Source: Pseudomonas sp. B21_DOA
GTDB taxonomy: Bacteria > Pseudomonadota > Gammaproteobacteria > Pseudomonadales > Pseudomonadaceae
Assembly (NCBI GenBank): GCA_030544685.1
Contig: CP086683.1
Span: 5,270,001-5,334,000 of the forward strand
DNA: 64,000 nucleotides
Direction: 5' to 3'
Numbering within the stretch: position 1 is the first letter of the stretch; every line of letters begins with the position of its first letter. Under the pieces are notes generated by a model that was not told the origin of the DNA, searched no databases, and worked only from the letters and a program-made list of their open reading frames with translations. The position numbers and the translations under genes were made by a program. Positions 1 through 9,247 of this stretch are shown here, piece by piece.

Positions 1-54
1 AAACCCACGGCGGCTGAGGTTGCTCAGGGCGAAATCATTCGGGACGCGGCTCAT
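1..54 (-). CDS. Xanthine dehydrogenase-family molybdopterin-binding subunit (IorB-like), N-terminal fragment
   Basis: Only the first 18 codons lie in the window. The reverse strand reads ATG then a leader ending S-R-R-G-F, which fits a twin-arginine export motif. Its ATG overlaps the stop of the upstream [2Fe-2S] subunit by four bases (ATGA), the usual arrangement for translationally coupled subunits. In this family the large subunit carries the molybdenum cofactor and is exported folded by Tat. The assignment rests on this leader and on the partner gene; the body of the protein is not visible. Confidence 0.65.
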   Translation of the reverse strand, partial: MSRVPNDFALSNLSRRGF

Positions 55-521
55 GCCTTCACCCCCTTCAGTTGGGTGGAGGCCTGGCGGATCGCGGTTT
101 TGATCCGGTTGTAAGTACCGCAGCGGCAGATATTGCCGACCATGGCTTCTTCGATCTGCTCGTCGCTCGGGTTGGGGTTGGTTTTCAGCAGAGCGGTGGC
201 CGACATGATCTGCCCGCCCTGGCAATAACCGCATTGAGCCACGGCGCTGTCGAGCCAGGCTTGCTGCACGACCTGGCCTACCGGGTCGGCGTGGAGATTG
301 TCGATGGTGGTGACGTTCTGGCCGATCACCGAGCCGATCGGCGTGATGCAACTGCGTGCCGGCAAGCCGTCAATATGGATGGTGCAGGCGCCGCACAGGC
401 CCATGCCGCAACCGAATTTGGTGCCGTTGTAACCGGCGACGTCACGAATCGCCCACAACAGCGGCATGTCTTCGGTGACATCGAGGGAGTGGTCTTGACC
501 GTTGAGTTTCAGGGTAATCAT
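51..521 (-). CDS. iorA: (2Fe-2S)-binding subunit of an isoquinoline 1-oxidoreductase-type molybdenum hydroxylase
   Basis: A 156-residue protein carrying both [2Fe-2S] clusters of the xanthine oxidase family. The plant-ferredoxin-like cluster lies near residues 38-60 (C-G-M-G-L-C-G-A-C then C) and the second near 98-135 (C-G-Y-C and C-R-C-G). The length matches IorA-type small subunits. It would pass electrons from the molybdenum subunit, whose start overlaps its stop, to an unknown acceptor. I chose the ATG at 521; an in-frame GTG two codons upstream is possible and no strong ribosome binding site separates them. The substrate is unknown, because the name covers many aldehyde and N-heterocycle oxidoreductases. 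Confidence 0.85.
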   Translation of the reverse strand: MITLKLNGQDHSLDVTEDMPLLWAIRDVAGYNGTKFGCGMGLCGACTIHIDGLPARSCITPIGSVIGQNVTTIDNLHADPVGQVVQQAWLDSAVAQCGYCQGGQIMSATALLKTNPNPSDEQIEEAMVGNICRCGTYNRIKTAIRQASTQLKGVKA

Positions 522-540
522 GGGCACGCCCGCATATTTT

Positions 541-830
541 TTAGTGGTTATGGGTTACATCTTAGCGGCAAGCTGCAAGCTGCAAGCTCAAAGTGAAGGC
601 GCGTCTGATTCGCTCGCAGATTGCAGCTCGCAACCGCGCCTTGGGTGAAGCAAATGATTGGTATCGTTAGGCGGCTAAGTTAACCCAGCATTAACAAAAA
701 AGCCCTGCTTATACAGGGCTTTTTAGCTGCAAGTTTCTAGCTACAAGCTGCAAGCAAGAGCGGCAGATAGCTCATGACGCAGTGCAGCTTGCCGCTCGAA
801 GCTTGAAACTTGCAGCTGCTTCAATACCGA
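541..830. repeat. AGCTGCAAGCT-type short repeat clusters in the intergenic region
   Basis: Two clusters built from AGCTGCAAGCT / GCAGCTTGCCGCT units flank a terminator. One lies at about 565-600 beside the molybdenum-hydroxylase pair and the other at about 725-830, running to the end of murB. Units occur in both orientations, so hairpins can form. Otherwise the stretch contains only the terminator and presumably the promoter of the minus-strand pair. Such low-complexity AGCTTGCAGCTT arrays are common between Pseudomonas genes; their function is not known to me. Confidence 0.6.
696..724 (-). terminator. Bidirectional-looking rho-independent terminator downstream of murB
   Basis: An AGCCCTG / CAGGGCT stem with a TTATA-like loop is bounded by six A on one side and five T on the other. 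It would end the minus-strand murB operon, whose stop is at 821. Confidence 0.8.
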
Positions 831-1840
831 TTGGGCTCCATTTCCAGTTCGACATTAAACCGTTCGGCGATGTCTTTCTGGATACGTTGCGCCAGGTCGA
901 GCAGTTGCAGGCCGGTGGCCGTGCCGTAGTTGACCAGCACCAGCGCCTGCAACTTGTGCACGCCGGCGTCGCCATCGCGAAAACCCTTCCAACCGGCGCG
1001 TTCGATCAGCCAGCCAGCGGCCAGTTTCATCTGCCCATCGGCTTGCGGGTAAGCCACCAGATCCGGGTGCTGCGCTTTGATCTGCGTGACGACAGCGGCG
1101 GGCACCAGCGGATTCTTGAAGAAGCTGCCGGCATTGCCGAGCACCGCCGGGTCCGGCAGTTTTTCACTGCGGATGCTGCAGATGGCGCGGCTGACATCGC
1201 TGGGCGTCGGCTGCTCGATGCCCTGCTCGCTCAGGCGCTGACGGACCGGGCCGTATTCCAGATGCAGGTGCGCGGCGCGATCAAGCTTGAAGCGCACCCG
1301 CAGGATCAGCCAACGTCCCGGCTGCTGCTTGAACACACTGTCGCGGTAGCCGAAATTGCACTGCTCCAGGCTGAAATCCCGCAGCTCGCCGCTCTCGCGG
1401 TCGAGCGCAGTCAGGCCGGCAAACACGTCCTTGATCTCGACACCATAGGCGCCGATGTTCTGCATCGGCGCGGCGCCGACGGTGCCGGGAATCAGGCTGA
1501 GGTTTTCCAGCCCGGCAAAACCCGCGGCCAGCGTGTGCTGCACGAACGGATGCCACGGTTCGCCCGCTTCCGCCTCGACCACCACGCGACTGCCATCGTC
1601 GCTGAGCACGCGGATGCCGCGCGTGGCCATGCGCAATACCAACGCCGCAATATCCGCCGTGAGCAGCAAGTTGCTGCCGCCGCCGATCACCAGCAACGGC
1701 ACGTCATGGGAAGCGGCATAGGCCAGCGCTTCGCGGACATCGTCATCACTGCGGGCTTCGGCAAACAGCTGCGCGCGCACATCGACGCCAAACGTATTGA
1801 AGGCCTGCAACGATACTTGCGGTTGGACCTGCAAACTCAT
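821..1840 (-). CDS. murB: UDP-N-acetylenolpyruvoylglucosamine reductase
   Basis: A 339-residue MurB. It reduces UDP-GlcNAc-enolpyruvate to UDP-MurNAc with NADPH and FAD in the cytosol, the second committed step of peptidoglycan precursor synthesis. Visible are the FAD-binding part with G-G-G-S-N near residue 53, the P-M-Q-N-I-G-A-Y-G segment, and G-N-A-G-S-F-F-K-N-P containing the catalytic serine. The length fits the E. coli-type (type I) enzyme. The start overlaps the upstream phosphatase stop by four bases. It is the last gene of the lpxK-kdsB operon, followed by a terminator. Confidence 0.97.
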   Translation of the reverse strand: MSLQVQPQVSLQAFNTFGVDVRAQLFAEARSDDDVREALAYAASHDVPLLVIGGGSNLLLTADIAALVLRMATRGIRVLSDDGSRVVVEAEAGEPWHPFVQHTLAAGFAGLENLSLIPGTVGAAPMQNIGAYGVEIKDVFAGLTALDRESGELRDFSLEQCNFGYRDSVFKQQPGRWLILRVRFKLDRAAHLHLEYGPVRQRLSEQGIEQPTPSDVSRAICSIRSEKLPDPAVLGNAGSFFKNPLVPAAVVTQIKAQHPDLVAYPQADGQMKLAAGWLIERAGWKGFRDGDAGVHKLQALVLVNYGTATGLQLLDLAQRIQKDIAERFNVELEMEPNRY

Positions 1841-2301
1841 AAACGGCCCTTCACTTCGATCAGCAACTGGTCGCAGGCCGCTTCGATCAGATCGAGCACC
1901 TGCTCGAAACCCTGATCACCGTCGTAATACGGATCCGGCACTTCATCGACCAACCCGGAATAACGACGCAAAAACAGATCCAGCTCGGCTCTGCCGGTGG
2001 ACGGCTGCAGGGCCTTGAGATTGCGCAGATTGCTGTTGTCCATGGCGAGAATCAGGTCGTAGCTGGCGAAATCGGCCCGGCTGACCTGCTGCGCGCGTTG
2101 CGTCGACAGGTCATAACCGCGCACTTTCGCCGCGGCCTGGCTGCGCTTGTCCGGCGGGTTGCCGACGTGCCAGTCACCGGTGCCGGCGGAGGCCACTTCG
2201 ACCACATCGGCCAGCCCGGCTTCACGCAACTTGTGACGCAACACACCTTCAGCGGTGGGCGAACGGCAGATGTTGCCCAGGCACACAAACAGAACGCGCA
2301 T
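1837..2301 (-). CDS. Low-molecular-weight protein-tyrosine phosphatase
   Basis: A 154-residue cytosolic phosphatase. The N-terminal P-loop C-L-G-N-I-C-R-S matches the C-X5-R signature, and the D-P-Y-Y segment near the C terminus supplies the general acid. The family dephosphorylates tyrosine-phosphorylated proteins and often controls polysaccharide export kinases. No such kinase is nearby; the gene sits between kdsB and murB with overlaps of one and four bases. The physiological substrate here is unknown. Confidence 0.93.
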   Translation of the reverse strand: MRVLFVCLGNICRSPTAEGVLRHKLREAGLADVVEVASAGTGDWHVGNPPDKRSQAAAKVRGYDLSTQRAQQVSRADFASYDLILAMDNSNLRNLKALQPSTGRAELDLFLRRYSGLVDEVPDPYYDGDQGFEQVLDLIEAACDQLLIEVKGRL

Positions 2302-3065
2302 CAGGCCCCCAGCAGGCGACGAACCCGCTCAAGGTCTTCAACGGTGTCGACACCGGTCGGCGGCGCGATCAGCGCGTCGGCAACATGGATACGCACGCCG
2401 TGCCACAAGGCACGCAGTTGCTCAAGAGATTCGGTATTTTCCAGCCAGCACGGCCCCCAGCTCACGAAGTCGTGGAGGAACCCGGCGCGATAGGCATAAA
2501 TACCGATGTGGCGACGATAGGGCACGCCTTCTGGCAGCTGCTCGCGGCTCTTGGCAAATGCATCGCGTGCCCATGGCAAGGTCGCGCGGCTGAAAGTCAG
2601 CGCGAGGCCGTTGATGTCGCTGGCGACCTTGACCACGTTGGGGTTGAACAGGGTTTCCACGTCTTCGATCGGCTCAGCCAGCGTGGCCATGCGCGCTTCG
2701 GTGTGAGCGGCAAGGTTAGCGGCGACCTGATCGATCACACTCGGCGGAATCAGCGGCTCATCGCCCTGGACGTTGACCACGATCGCATCAGGCGCAAGGC
2801 CCAGTTTAGCCGCGACCTCGGCCAGACGATCAGTGCCGGAGTTGTGATCTTCACGGGTCAGCACCACTTCGGCGCCAAAGCTTTTGCATGCCTCGACGAT
2901 GCGTGCATCGTCAGTTGCAACAACGACGCGGGTCGCGCTGCTTTTGCTCGCCTGTTCCCAGACATGCTGGATCATCGGTTTGCCGGCAATATCCAGCAAC
3001 GGCTTGCCCGGCAGACGGGTCGAGGCGAACCGCGACGGGATGACAACGGTGAAGGCTGTGGTCAT
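2301..3065 (-). CDS. kdsB: 3-deoxy-manno-octulosonate cytidylyltransferase
   Basis: A 254-residue CMP-KDO synthetase that activates KDO with CTP for the LPS inner core. The N terminus has the nucleotidyltransferase pattern [14 protein letters not shown], followed by V-Q-G-D-E-P-L-I, which holds metal-binding acidic residues. Length and neighbours (lpxK, Trm112-family gene) are typical. Its start overlaps the stop of the upstream small gene by four bases. Confidence 0.97.
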   Translation of the reverse strand: MTTAFTVVIPSRFASTRLPGKPLLDIAGKPMIQHVWEQASKSSATRVVVATDDARIVEACKSFGAEVVLTREDHNSGTDRLAEVAAKLGLAPDAIVVNVQGDEPLIPPSVIDQVAANLAAHTEARMATLAEPIEDVETLFNPNVVKVASDINGLALTFSRATLPWARDAFAKSREQLPEGVPYRRHIGIYAYRAGFLHDFVSWGPCWLENTESLEQLRALWHGVRIHVADALIAPPTGVDTVEDLERVRRLLGA

Positions 3066-3247
3066 TTATCCAGACGCTCGTCGGTGGTCAGGGTGCGCGC
3101 TTCGCTTTCCAGCATCACCGGGATGCCGTCGCGGATCGGATAGGCCAGGCCGGCGCCCTTGCTGATCAATTCGGTCTTGTCGGCGCTGAGCTTGAGCGGG
3201 CCTTTGCACACGGGGCAAGCGAGGATGTCGAGCAGTTTGGTGTCCAT
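3062..3247 (-). CDS. Trm112 family (YcaR-like) small zinc-ribbon protein
   Basis: A 61-residue protein beginning [14 protein letters not shown], the Trm112/YcaR pattern. The start at 3247 is preferred over an upstream ATG two codons earlier because a GGGA ribosome-binding sequence is correctly spaced only for it. Bacterial members lie between lpxK and kdsB, as here. Eukaryotic and archaeal Trm112 proteins activate methyltransferases; the bacterial role is uncertain. Only the first Cys pair is present, so zinc binding may be incomplete. Confidence 0.93.
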   Translation of the reverse strand: MDTKLLDILACPVCKGPLKLSADKTELISKGAGLAYPIRDGIPVMLESEARTLTTDERLDK

Positions 3248-3270
3248 GAACATTCCCAGAAATAAAAGAG

Positions 3271-4281
3271 TTAAGGCAGCAGACGATCCGGCAACAGGCG
3301 CATCAGCTGGGTGTCGAACCAGCCCACGAAGGCCGGCGACGGCACGGCATCGACCGCCAGATACCACCAGTCGGCAGCAGCAAAGGCACGGCACTTCACC
3401 GCGTCCTTTTCGGTCATCACCAACGGCAATGACGGGATGAAATTCAACGCCTGCACGCTGTACTCGGCGTGGTCGGCAAATGCATGGGCGATCGGCCGCC
3501 AGTCTAGCGCTTCGAGGGTATTGAAGAAACGTTGCGGGTTGCCGATCCCGGCCACCGCATGCAGCGCTTGCCCGGGCGGGAAATGCTCGAGCGACTGACG
3601 CTCGCCGCTGCGCAGATTGACCAGGGCCGTAGGTTGCAGGCGGAAGGCGAAACCATCGTCGCGATCATCAAGGGCACCGTTGAACAGCACGCCATCAACG
3701 CTTTGCAGGCGCTCGACCGGCTCACGCAACGGCCCGGCCGGCAGACAGCGCTGATTGCCCAGGCCCCGTGCGGCATCGATCAGCACCAGTTCCAGATCCC
3801 GCGCGAGGCGATAATGCTGCATGCCGTCGTCAGACAGAATCAGGTCCAGTGGCTCACTGGCGATCAAGGCTTTGACGGCGGCGCTGCGATCAGGGTCGAT
3901 CATCAGCGGCACGCCGGTGCGCTGGACAATCAGCAGCGGCTCGTCACCGGCAATCTCGGCACTGTGCTCGGCCTCAACCCGCCACGGCAGTTGCGGCGGT
4001 TTGGCGCCATAACCACGACTGACCACGCCGACGCGCAATCCACGGCGCCGGCAATGTTCGATCAGCCAGAGAATCATCGGCGTCTTGCCGGTGCCGCCAA
4101 CGGTGATATTGCCGACCACGATCAACGGCACCGGCGATTGGTAGATTTCACCTTCGCCGTCGAGAAAGCGCTGACGCTTGTTGATCACCACGCGGCGATA
4201 CAGCATTTCCAGTGGCCGCAGCAGCGTCAGGGCCGGATGCCCCTGATACCACGCGGCGAGCAGGCGATCGGACAGGCTCAT
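3271..4281 (-). CDS. lpxK: Tetraacyldisaccharide 4'-kinase
   Basis: A 336-residue inner-membrane-associated kinase that phosphorylates the 4' position of the lipid A disaccharide to give lipid IVA. The P-loop [12 protein letters not shown] lies near residues 57-68, and the S-D-D-G-M-Q-H segment contains the catalytic region. One base of overlap joins it to the exbD stop upstream; the Trm112-family gene follows after 23 bp. Confidence 0.96.
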   Translation of the reverse strand: MSLSDRLLAAWYQGHPALTLLRPLEMLYRRVVINKRQRFLDGEGEIYQSPVPLIVVGNITVGGTGKTPMILWLIEHCRRRGLRVGVVSRGYGAKPPQLPWRVEAEHSAEIAGDEPLLIVQRTGVPLMIDPDRSAAVKALIASEPLDLILSDDGMQHYRLARDLELVLIDAARGLGNQRCLPAGPLREPVERLQSVDGVLFNGALDDRDDGFAFRLQPTALVNLRSGERQSLEHFPPGQALHAVAGIGNPQRFFNTLEALDWRPIAHAFADHAEYSVQALNFIPSLPLVMTEKDAVKCRAFAAADWWYLAVDAVPSPAFVGWFDTQLMRLLPDRLLP

Positions 4282-4709
4282 CAGGATTTCGGCGCCGCCT
4301 CGACCGTGGTCATGCGCAGATGGCTGAAACCGAGCTTGCCGGCCGCGTCCATAGCGGTGATCACTGATTGATGCTGGGCCTTGCCATCGGCACTGATCGA
4401 CAATGGCATGTTGGTGTCGCCGTTGGATTCTTTCTGCATGGCTTCCATCAGCGTCGCCAGATCATTCTTCGGCAGAATCTTGTTGTTCACCGAGAACACG
4501 CCTTCGGCGCTGATCGCGACGTCCAGCTGTTTGACCTGCTGATCTTCGGCAGGCGAACCGCTGACCGCTTCCGGCAGATCCACGCGCAACTGGGTTTCCC
4601 GAGTGAAGGTGGTAGTGACCACGAAAAACAGCAGCAGAATGAACACCACGTCAATCAGCGACGCGAGGTTGATGTCCACGGTTTCCCGGGGCTTGCGACG
4701 GAATTTCAC
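4281..4709 (-). CDS. exbD: ExbD/TolR family biopolymer transport protein
   Basis: A 142-residue protein with one N-terminal membrane helix (about 17-37) carrying the conserved Asp in the sequence [11 protein letters not shown], and a periplasmic domain. It forms a proton-driven stator with the ExbB-type protein encoded just upstream (four-base overlap). This pair lies next to lpxK in pseudomonads and is distinct from the tonB-linked exbBD, so its energised partner is uncertain. Confidence 0.94.
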   Translation of the reverse strand: MKFRRKPRETVDINLASLIDVVFILLLFFVVTTTFTRETQLRVDLPEAVSGSPAEDQQVKQLDVAISAEGVFSVNNKILPKNDLATLMEAMQKESNGDTNMPLSISADGKAQHQSVITAMDAAGKLGFSHLRMTTVEAAPKS

Positions 4710-5340
4710 GCTTTGCCCTCGGCCAGGTCGACATCACGGTCGCCCTGCACCACTTCCACCAGTTTGATCGCTTCCTGCTCCATGCCGACCACCAGCTCGT
4801 CGATACGACGTTGCAGGAAGCGGTGGAAGAACACCGCCGGAATACCGACCATCAGGCCCGCTGCGGTCGTGATCAGCGCTTTGGAAATACCGCCGGCCAA
4901 TACCGAAGCATTGGTGGTCATGCCGGAGCCGGTGAAGGCACTGAAAATGTCGATCATGCCCAGCACGGTGCCGAGCAGGCCGAGCAGCGGCGCCATGGCG
5001 GCGATGGTGCCGAGCGCGTTGATGTAGCGTTCGAGTTCATGAATGACCCGCGCGGCGGCCTCTTCGATGCACTCTTTCATGATCTCGCGACCATGCTTGG
5101 AATTGGCCAGGCCTGCGGCGAGGATTTCCCCAGCGGCGAGTTGGCGCGCAGTTCCTTGAGTTTTTCCTTGTTGAGCTGCTTGTCCTTGATCCAGACCCAG
5201 ACCTGACCCAGCAGATGCTCGGGGGTGACGCGACTGGCGCGCAGTGTCCACAGGCGCTCGGCGACGATCGCCATGGCCGCGATGGAACTCAGAATGATCG
5301 GCAACATCATCCAGCCGCCGGATTTGACCAATTCCCACAC
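4706..5340 (-). pseudogene. exbB: ExbB/MotA/TolQ proton channel protein, frame broken by a one-base deletion
   Basis: From a GTG at 5340 the reading frame encodes V-W-E-L-V-K-S-G-G-W-M and a first membrane segment up to about residue 70. It then leaves frame near 5128-5131, where the coding strand reads GGGGAAATC and GGGCGAAATC would restore it. The second half, in the next frame, carries the conserved helices (P-L-L-G-L-L-G-T-V-L-G-M) and the C terminus. Restored length is 211 aa, normal for this family. With ExbD it should form a membrane stator. Both halves are well preserved, so I suspect a sequence error. Confidence 0.9.
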
Positions 5341-5441
5341 AGTGACAGTCCCCTCGAAAAAGTGCGCCACTTTACCATACCGATTCGCGATTAAGACCCG
5401 CCGCCCCGACGACCGTGAGGTGGCACCCATGCTGGCACCGA

Positions 5442-7675
5442 TCAACGGCCAGCCACCGGCGGATCGCGCCAGAACCGCCGCTGTTGACGCATCGTCCACG
5501 GCGGCTTGAAGCTGCCCAGTAGCAGATGAATGGCACCGTGCTCGGCGCTGTCGTAGATGCGCAGGCCTTGCTTGCGGTAGCGCGCAAGCACGGTTGGATG
5601 CGGATGACCGAAGGAGTTGCCGTGGCCGCGGGAGATCAGCACCGCTTCGGGCTGCAAGGTTTTGAGCAGGGCCATCGACGATGAACTGCGGCTGCCGTGA
5701 TGTGGCGATTGCAGCCACTGCGTCGGCACGGCCAGTGGGCTGTCGAGCAGGACGCGCTCGGCATGAGTGTCGATATCGCCAGTGAGCAGCAGGCGTTCGC
5801 CGTTGGCCTCGATCTGCAAGACACAGGAGCGCTGGTTGCTGTCATCGGCCGCCGACCACTGCCAGAGCTGAAACTGCACGCCATCCCACTGCCATTGTTC
5901 GCCACTGGCGCAGGCTTCGGCGTTCAGCTCCGGCGGCAGGTTTGGCGCATCGCCACTGACGACACGGTGCACATTCAATCCACGCATAACCGCCCTGGCG
6001 CCGCCAGCGTGATCGGCGTCGGCATGGCTGAGCAGCATCAGGTCGAGCGCTTGCACATTGAGTTTGCGTAACGCAGGCAACACCACTCGTTCACCGAGAT
6101 CGAACTCGCCGAAACGCGGGCCGGCGTCATAGAGCAATGCGTGATGGCGGGTGCGAACAAGGATGGCCAGGCCCTGGCCAACATCGAGTTGCCAGACATC
6201 GGCTCGGCCTTCCTCCATCCGCTCTCGGGGCGGCAACACCAGAAGCAACAGCAGCGGCCAGCCAAACGGGCGCAACGGCACGCCACGGGGCAACAGCAAT
6301 AACAACGCGCCAAGGCTGCCCAGGACCAACGCCCACCATGGAATGGCGGCGGGTATCCACGCCGGCCATTGCCCGGCAATCAGCGCCAGCCCGATAAACA
6401 GCCAGTCGATCAAACCGCCGGCCAGCCACAGCAGCCCTTCGCCAACATAAGGCACGGGCAGCAATAGCGTGCCGAGCAACGCCGGCGGCAACACCACGAG
6501 GCTGACCCACGGTACCGCCAGCAGATTGGCTACAGGCCCGCTGACGCTGATCGGCAAGCTCAGCGCCAGCAACACCGGACACAAGCCGATCGCGATCAGC
6601 CACTGCGCGCGGGTCCAGGTCTGCCACCACCGCCAAGCGCCCAGCCGCCCGCCGAAAGTGAAGATCAACACTGCCACCGCCGCGAAGGACAGCCAGAAGC
6701 CGGGACGCAAGCTGGCCAGCGGATCAAGCAGCAGCACGCCATTGAATGCCAGCAGCAACGGCCACCATGCGCCGAGATGACGAAAACGCAGGCGCCACAG
6801 CAGCACCAGCGCCACCATCACGCAGGCGCGCTGCACCGGCACATCGAAACCGGCGAGCAAGCCGTAACCGAGCGCCGCCGCGAATGCCAGACCACAGCCC
6901 CACGGCAACCATGGCCAGCGCAACGGCCAGATTCCGAAACGCGCCAGCCCGGCGACCAGCATATACATCACCGCCGCCAGCAAACCGATGTGCTGGCCGG
7001 AGATCACCAGCAAATGCACGGTGCCGGTATCTTGCAGCACCTGCCAATCCTCGCGACTGAGGCCTGAACCGTCGCCGAGCACCAGCGCTGCCAGCGCACC
7101 CTCTCGCCCTTGCGCATCCACGGCCAGCAGGCGCTGCCGAACACCGTCGCGCCAGGCATGCCGGGCCTCAGCCAGACGCTGGCCATCCTTGATCGTCCCG
7201 GTTGCACCGATGCGCTGTGCCAGCAGCCACGCGTCGTAATCGAAGGCGTCCGGATTGAGCAAGCCACCCGGGCGCTTCAAGTTCACGGCCAGGCGCCAAC
7301 GCTCACCACTGTTGACCGGCGGCCCGGCATACCAGGCCAGGCGCAGCAGCGATGGAAGTTTCTCGTGCCGTGAGTGCGCATCGGCCAGCTCGAAACGCAC
7401 CACACCGTCGCCGTGCTGCGGCAAGCCGACCACACGCCCTTCGAGCCAACGGGTTTCGCCGTCCAGACTCGGTGGCAAGCGGTCATTCAGCGCCCACTGC
7501 GCGCTAACGCAGGCCCAGGTAAAGCCAAACAGCAAACATGCCAATGGATAGCTGCGAAACGGCAGCAGCATCAGCGCCACCAGTGGCAGCACTACCAGCA
7601 AGCCGACCGGCGGCAAGGCCGGCAAAAAACCGGGGCCAGCAGACCGACTGCCAGCGCCATCATCCCTGTGCGCAT
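5442..7675 (-). CDS. comEC: DNA internalization-related competence protein ComEC/Rec2 (frame slip at codon 15)
   Basis: A large inner-membrane protein that conducts single-stranded DNA into the cytoplasm during natural transformation. It has an N-terminal DUF4131/OB-like region, a multi-helix Competence domain (S-G-Q-H-I-G-L near residue 225), and a C-terminal metallo-beta-lactamase-like domain (L-S-H-A-D-A-D-H-A-G). A continuous 727-codon frame starts around 7625. The likely true start is the ATG at 7675, separated by one missing base at the CC of 7630-7631, which restores 744 aa. It lies about 100 bp upstream of exbB on the same strand. Confidence 0.92.
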
Positions 7676-7811
7676 ATGCCCGTCCTTGAGAGTTCCCTCC
7701 TTAGGCATAGCGGGTCTGCGGCACCACCGTCGTCAACAATTGTCACAAAGTCTGAATGGGCGGTTCGTAGAATCCAGACATACTTGCCGCCTTAACCGAC
7801 CGAGAAGCCTT

Positions 7812-8330
7812 ATGCCCCGGCGCTTATTCAAACGTTACATGCCCGACCCGACGAGCATCAGGGAACACAAATCCTTACGCTTTCTCGGCACGTTGCTGCA
7901 TGACCCGAACCTCTGGCATCTCAACCGCCACTCGGTCGCCCGGGCGATGGCGGTCGGCCTGTTTGCGGCATTCCTGCCGATCCCGGCACAGATGCTGGTG
8001 GCGGCGGCATTGGCGGTGATGGTGCGCGGCAATATGCCGATCGCGGTGAGTCTGGTCTGGCTGACCAATCCGATCACCATGCCGGCGGTGTTTTTCTGCA
8101 CCTACCAGGCCGGGGCGTTCCTGATGGATGTGCCGGCGCGGCATCTGCCGGACGAGCTGACCTGGGAATGGATCAGCGGTGAGCTGTCGACATTGTGGCA
8201 GCCGTTTTTATTGGGCTCGGTGGTTGTCGGTCTGGTGCTGGGCGTTCTCGCGTACTTTCTGGTGATGCTGTACTGGCGCTGGTGGGTGGCGCGGCAATGG
8301 CGGCGGCGCAAGAAAAGCCGGCAGAAATGA
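7812..8330 (+). CDS. DUF2062 domain-containing membrane protein
   Basis: A 172-residue protein. A basic N terminus (M-P-R-R-L-F-K-R-Y) is followed by the DUF2062 core with hydrophobic segments near 45-70, 75-95 and 130-155 and the W-L-T-N-P-I-T-M-P motif typical of the family. A GAGAAG ribosome binding site precedes the ATG. It is divergent from comEC, and in pseudomonads I recall it occupying this position. Its function is unknown. Confidence 0.88.
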   Translation: MPRRLFKRYMPDPTSIREHKSLRFLGTLLHDPNLWHLNRHSVARAMAVGLFAAFLPIPAQMLVAAALAVMVRGNMPIAVSLVWLTNPITMPAVFFCTYQAGAFLMDVPARHLPDELTWEWISGELSTLWQPFLLGSVVVGLVLGVLAYFLVMLYWRWWVARQWRRRKKSRQK

Positions 8331-8334
8331 ATGC

Positions 8335-8366
8335 AAAACGGCCTCCGCGATGGGAGGCCGTTTTTT
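8335..8366 (+). terminator. Rho-independent terminator after the DUF2062 gene
   Basis: An ACGGCCTCC / GGAGGCCGT-type stem with a short loop (CGCGAT) is followed by six T, starting four bases after the stop codon. Confidence 0.85.
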
Positions 8367-8385
8367 GTTGTGTCTGGGCTGGCCC

Positions 8386-8450
8386 CTTCGCGAGCAGGCT
8401 CGCTCCCACAGAGAACATCATTCCAGTGTGGGAGCGAGCCTGCTCGCGGA
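8386..8450. repeat. REP pair (inverted) between convergent genes
   Basis: TTCGCGAGCAGGCTCGCTCC at about 8387-8406 is followed by its inverse near 8427-8450, a REPIN-like doublet. It lies between the DUF2062 gene and the convergent ABC permease. Confidence 0.85.
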
Positions 8451-8467
8451 AAGCGACGCGGTCGGGA

Positions 8468-9247
8468 TCAGGTACGCATCCCGCGCCCGCTCACCAGCAA
8501 CCGCGCACAGCCGAGATACAGCACCACGGTCGCCACCAGCATGAAGGTGATGGCGATGCCGATACGGATATCCGAGACACCAAGGATGCCGTAGCGGAAG
8601 GCGTTGACCATGTGCAGCACCGGGTTGGCCAGCGACACGGTCTGCCAGAACGGTGGCAGCAAAGTGATCGAGTAGAACACGCCGCCCAGGTAAGTCAGCG
8701 GAGTCAGCACAAAGGTCGGAATAATCGAAATATCATCGAAGTTGCGCGCAAACACCGCGTTGATGAAGCCCAGCAGCGAGAAGATTGTCGCGGTCAGCAC
8801 TACCACCAGGATGGTCACGCCGAGGTGATGCACCTGCAAATCTGTGAAGAACAGCGACAGGATCGTCACGATCAGACCCACCGCCAGACCGCGCAATACG
8901 CCACCAATGGTGAAGCCGATCAGGATCGTGTGCGGTGACACCGGCGAGACCATCAACTCTTCGATCGAGCGCTGGAACTTGCTGCCGAAAAAGCTCGAGA
9001 CCACGTTGCCGTAGGAGTTGGTGATCACCGACATCATGATCAGCCCCGGCACGATGTACTCCATGTAAGTGAAGCCACCCATGTCGCCGATCTGCCGGCC
9101 GATCAGGTTGCCGAAGATCACGAAGTACAGAACCATGGTGATCGCCGGCGGCAGTAACGTCTGCGGCCAGATCCGCATGAAGCGTTTGACCTCGCGGTAG
9201 ACGATGGTTTGCAGGGCGACGAGGTTAGGACCGAACTCGGAACTCAT
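8468..9247 (-). CDS. ABC-2 type transporter permease
   Basis: A 259-residue membrane protein with six predicted helices and the ABC-2 family pattern. It pairs with the ATPase encoded directly upstream (four-base overlap) to make a two-gene exporter of the YadG/YadH or NodI/NodJ type. The cargo is not evident. A terminator is not obvious; the stop is followed at once by the REP doublet. Confidence 0.93.
   Translation of the reverse strand: MSSEFGPNLVALQTIVYREVKRFMRIWPQTLLPPAITMVLYFVIFGNLIGRQIGDMGGFTYMEYIVPGLIMMSVITNSYGNVVSSFFGSKFQRSIEELMVSPVSPHTILIGFTIGGVLRGLAVGLIVTILSLFFTDLQVHHLGVTILVVVLTATIFSLLGFINAVFARNFDDISIIPTFVLTPLTYLGGVFYSITLLPPFWQTVSLANPVLHMVNAFRYGILGVSDIRIGIAITFMLVATVVLYLGCARLLVSGRGMRT

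Noticed and set aside
782..1915. A 377-codon plus-strand frame across murB
   Set aside because: Antisense to an unmistakable murB; the product is composition-driven and unlike any family I know.
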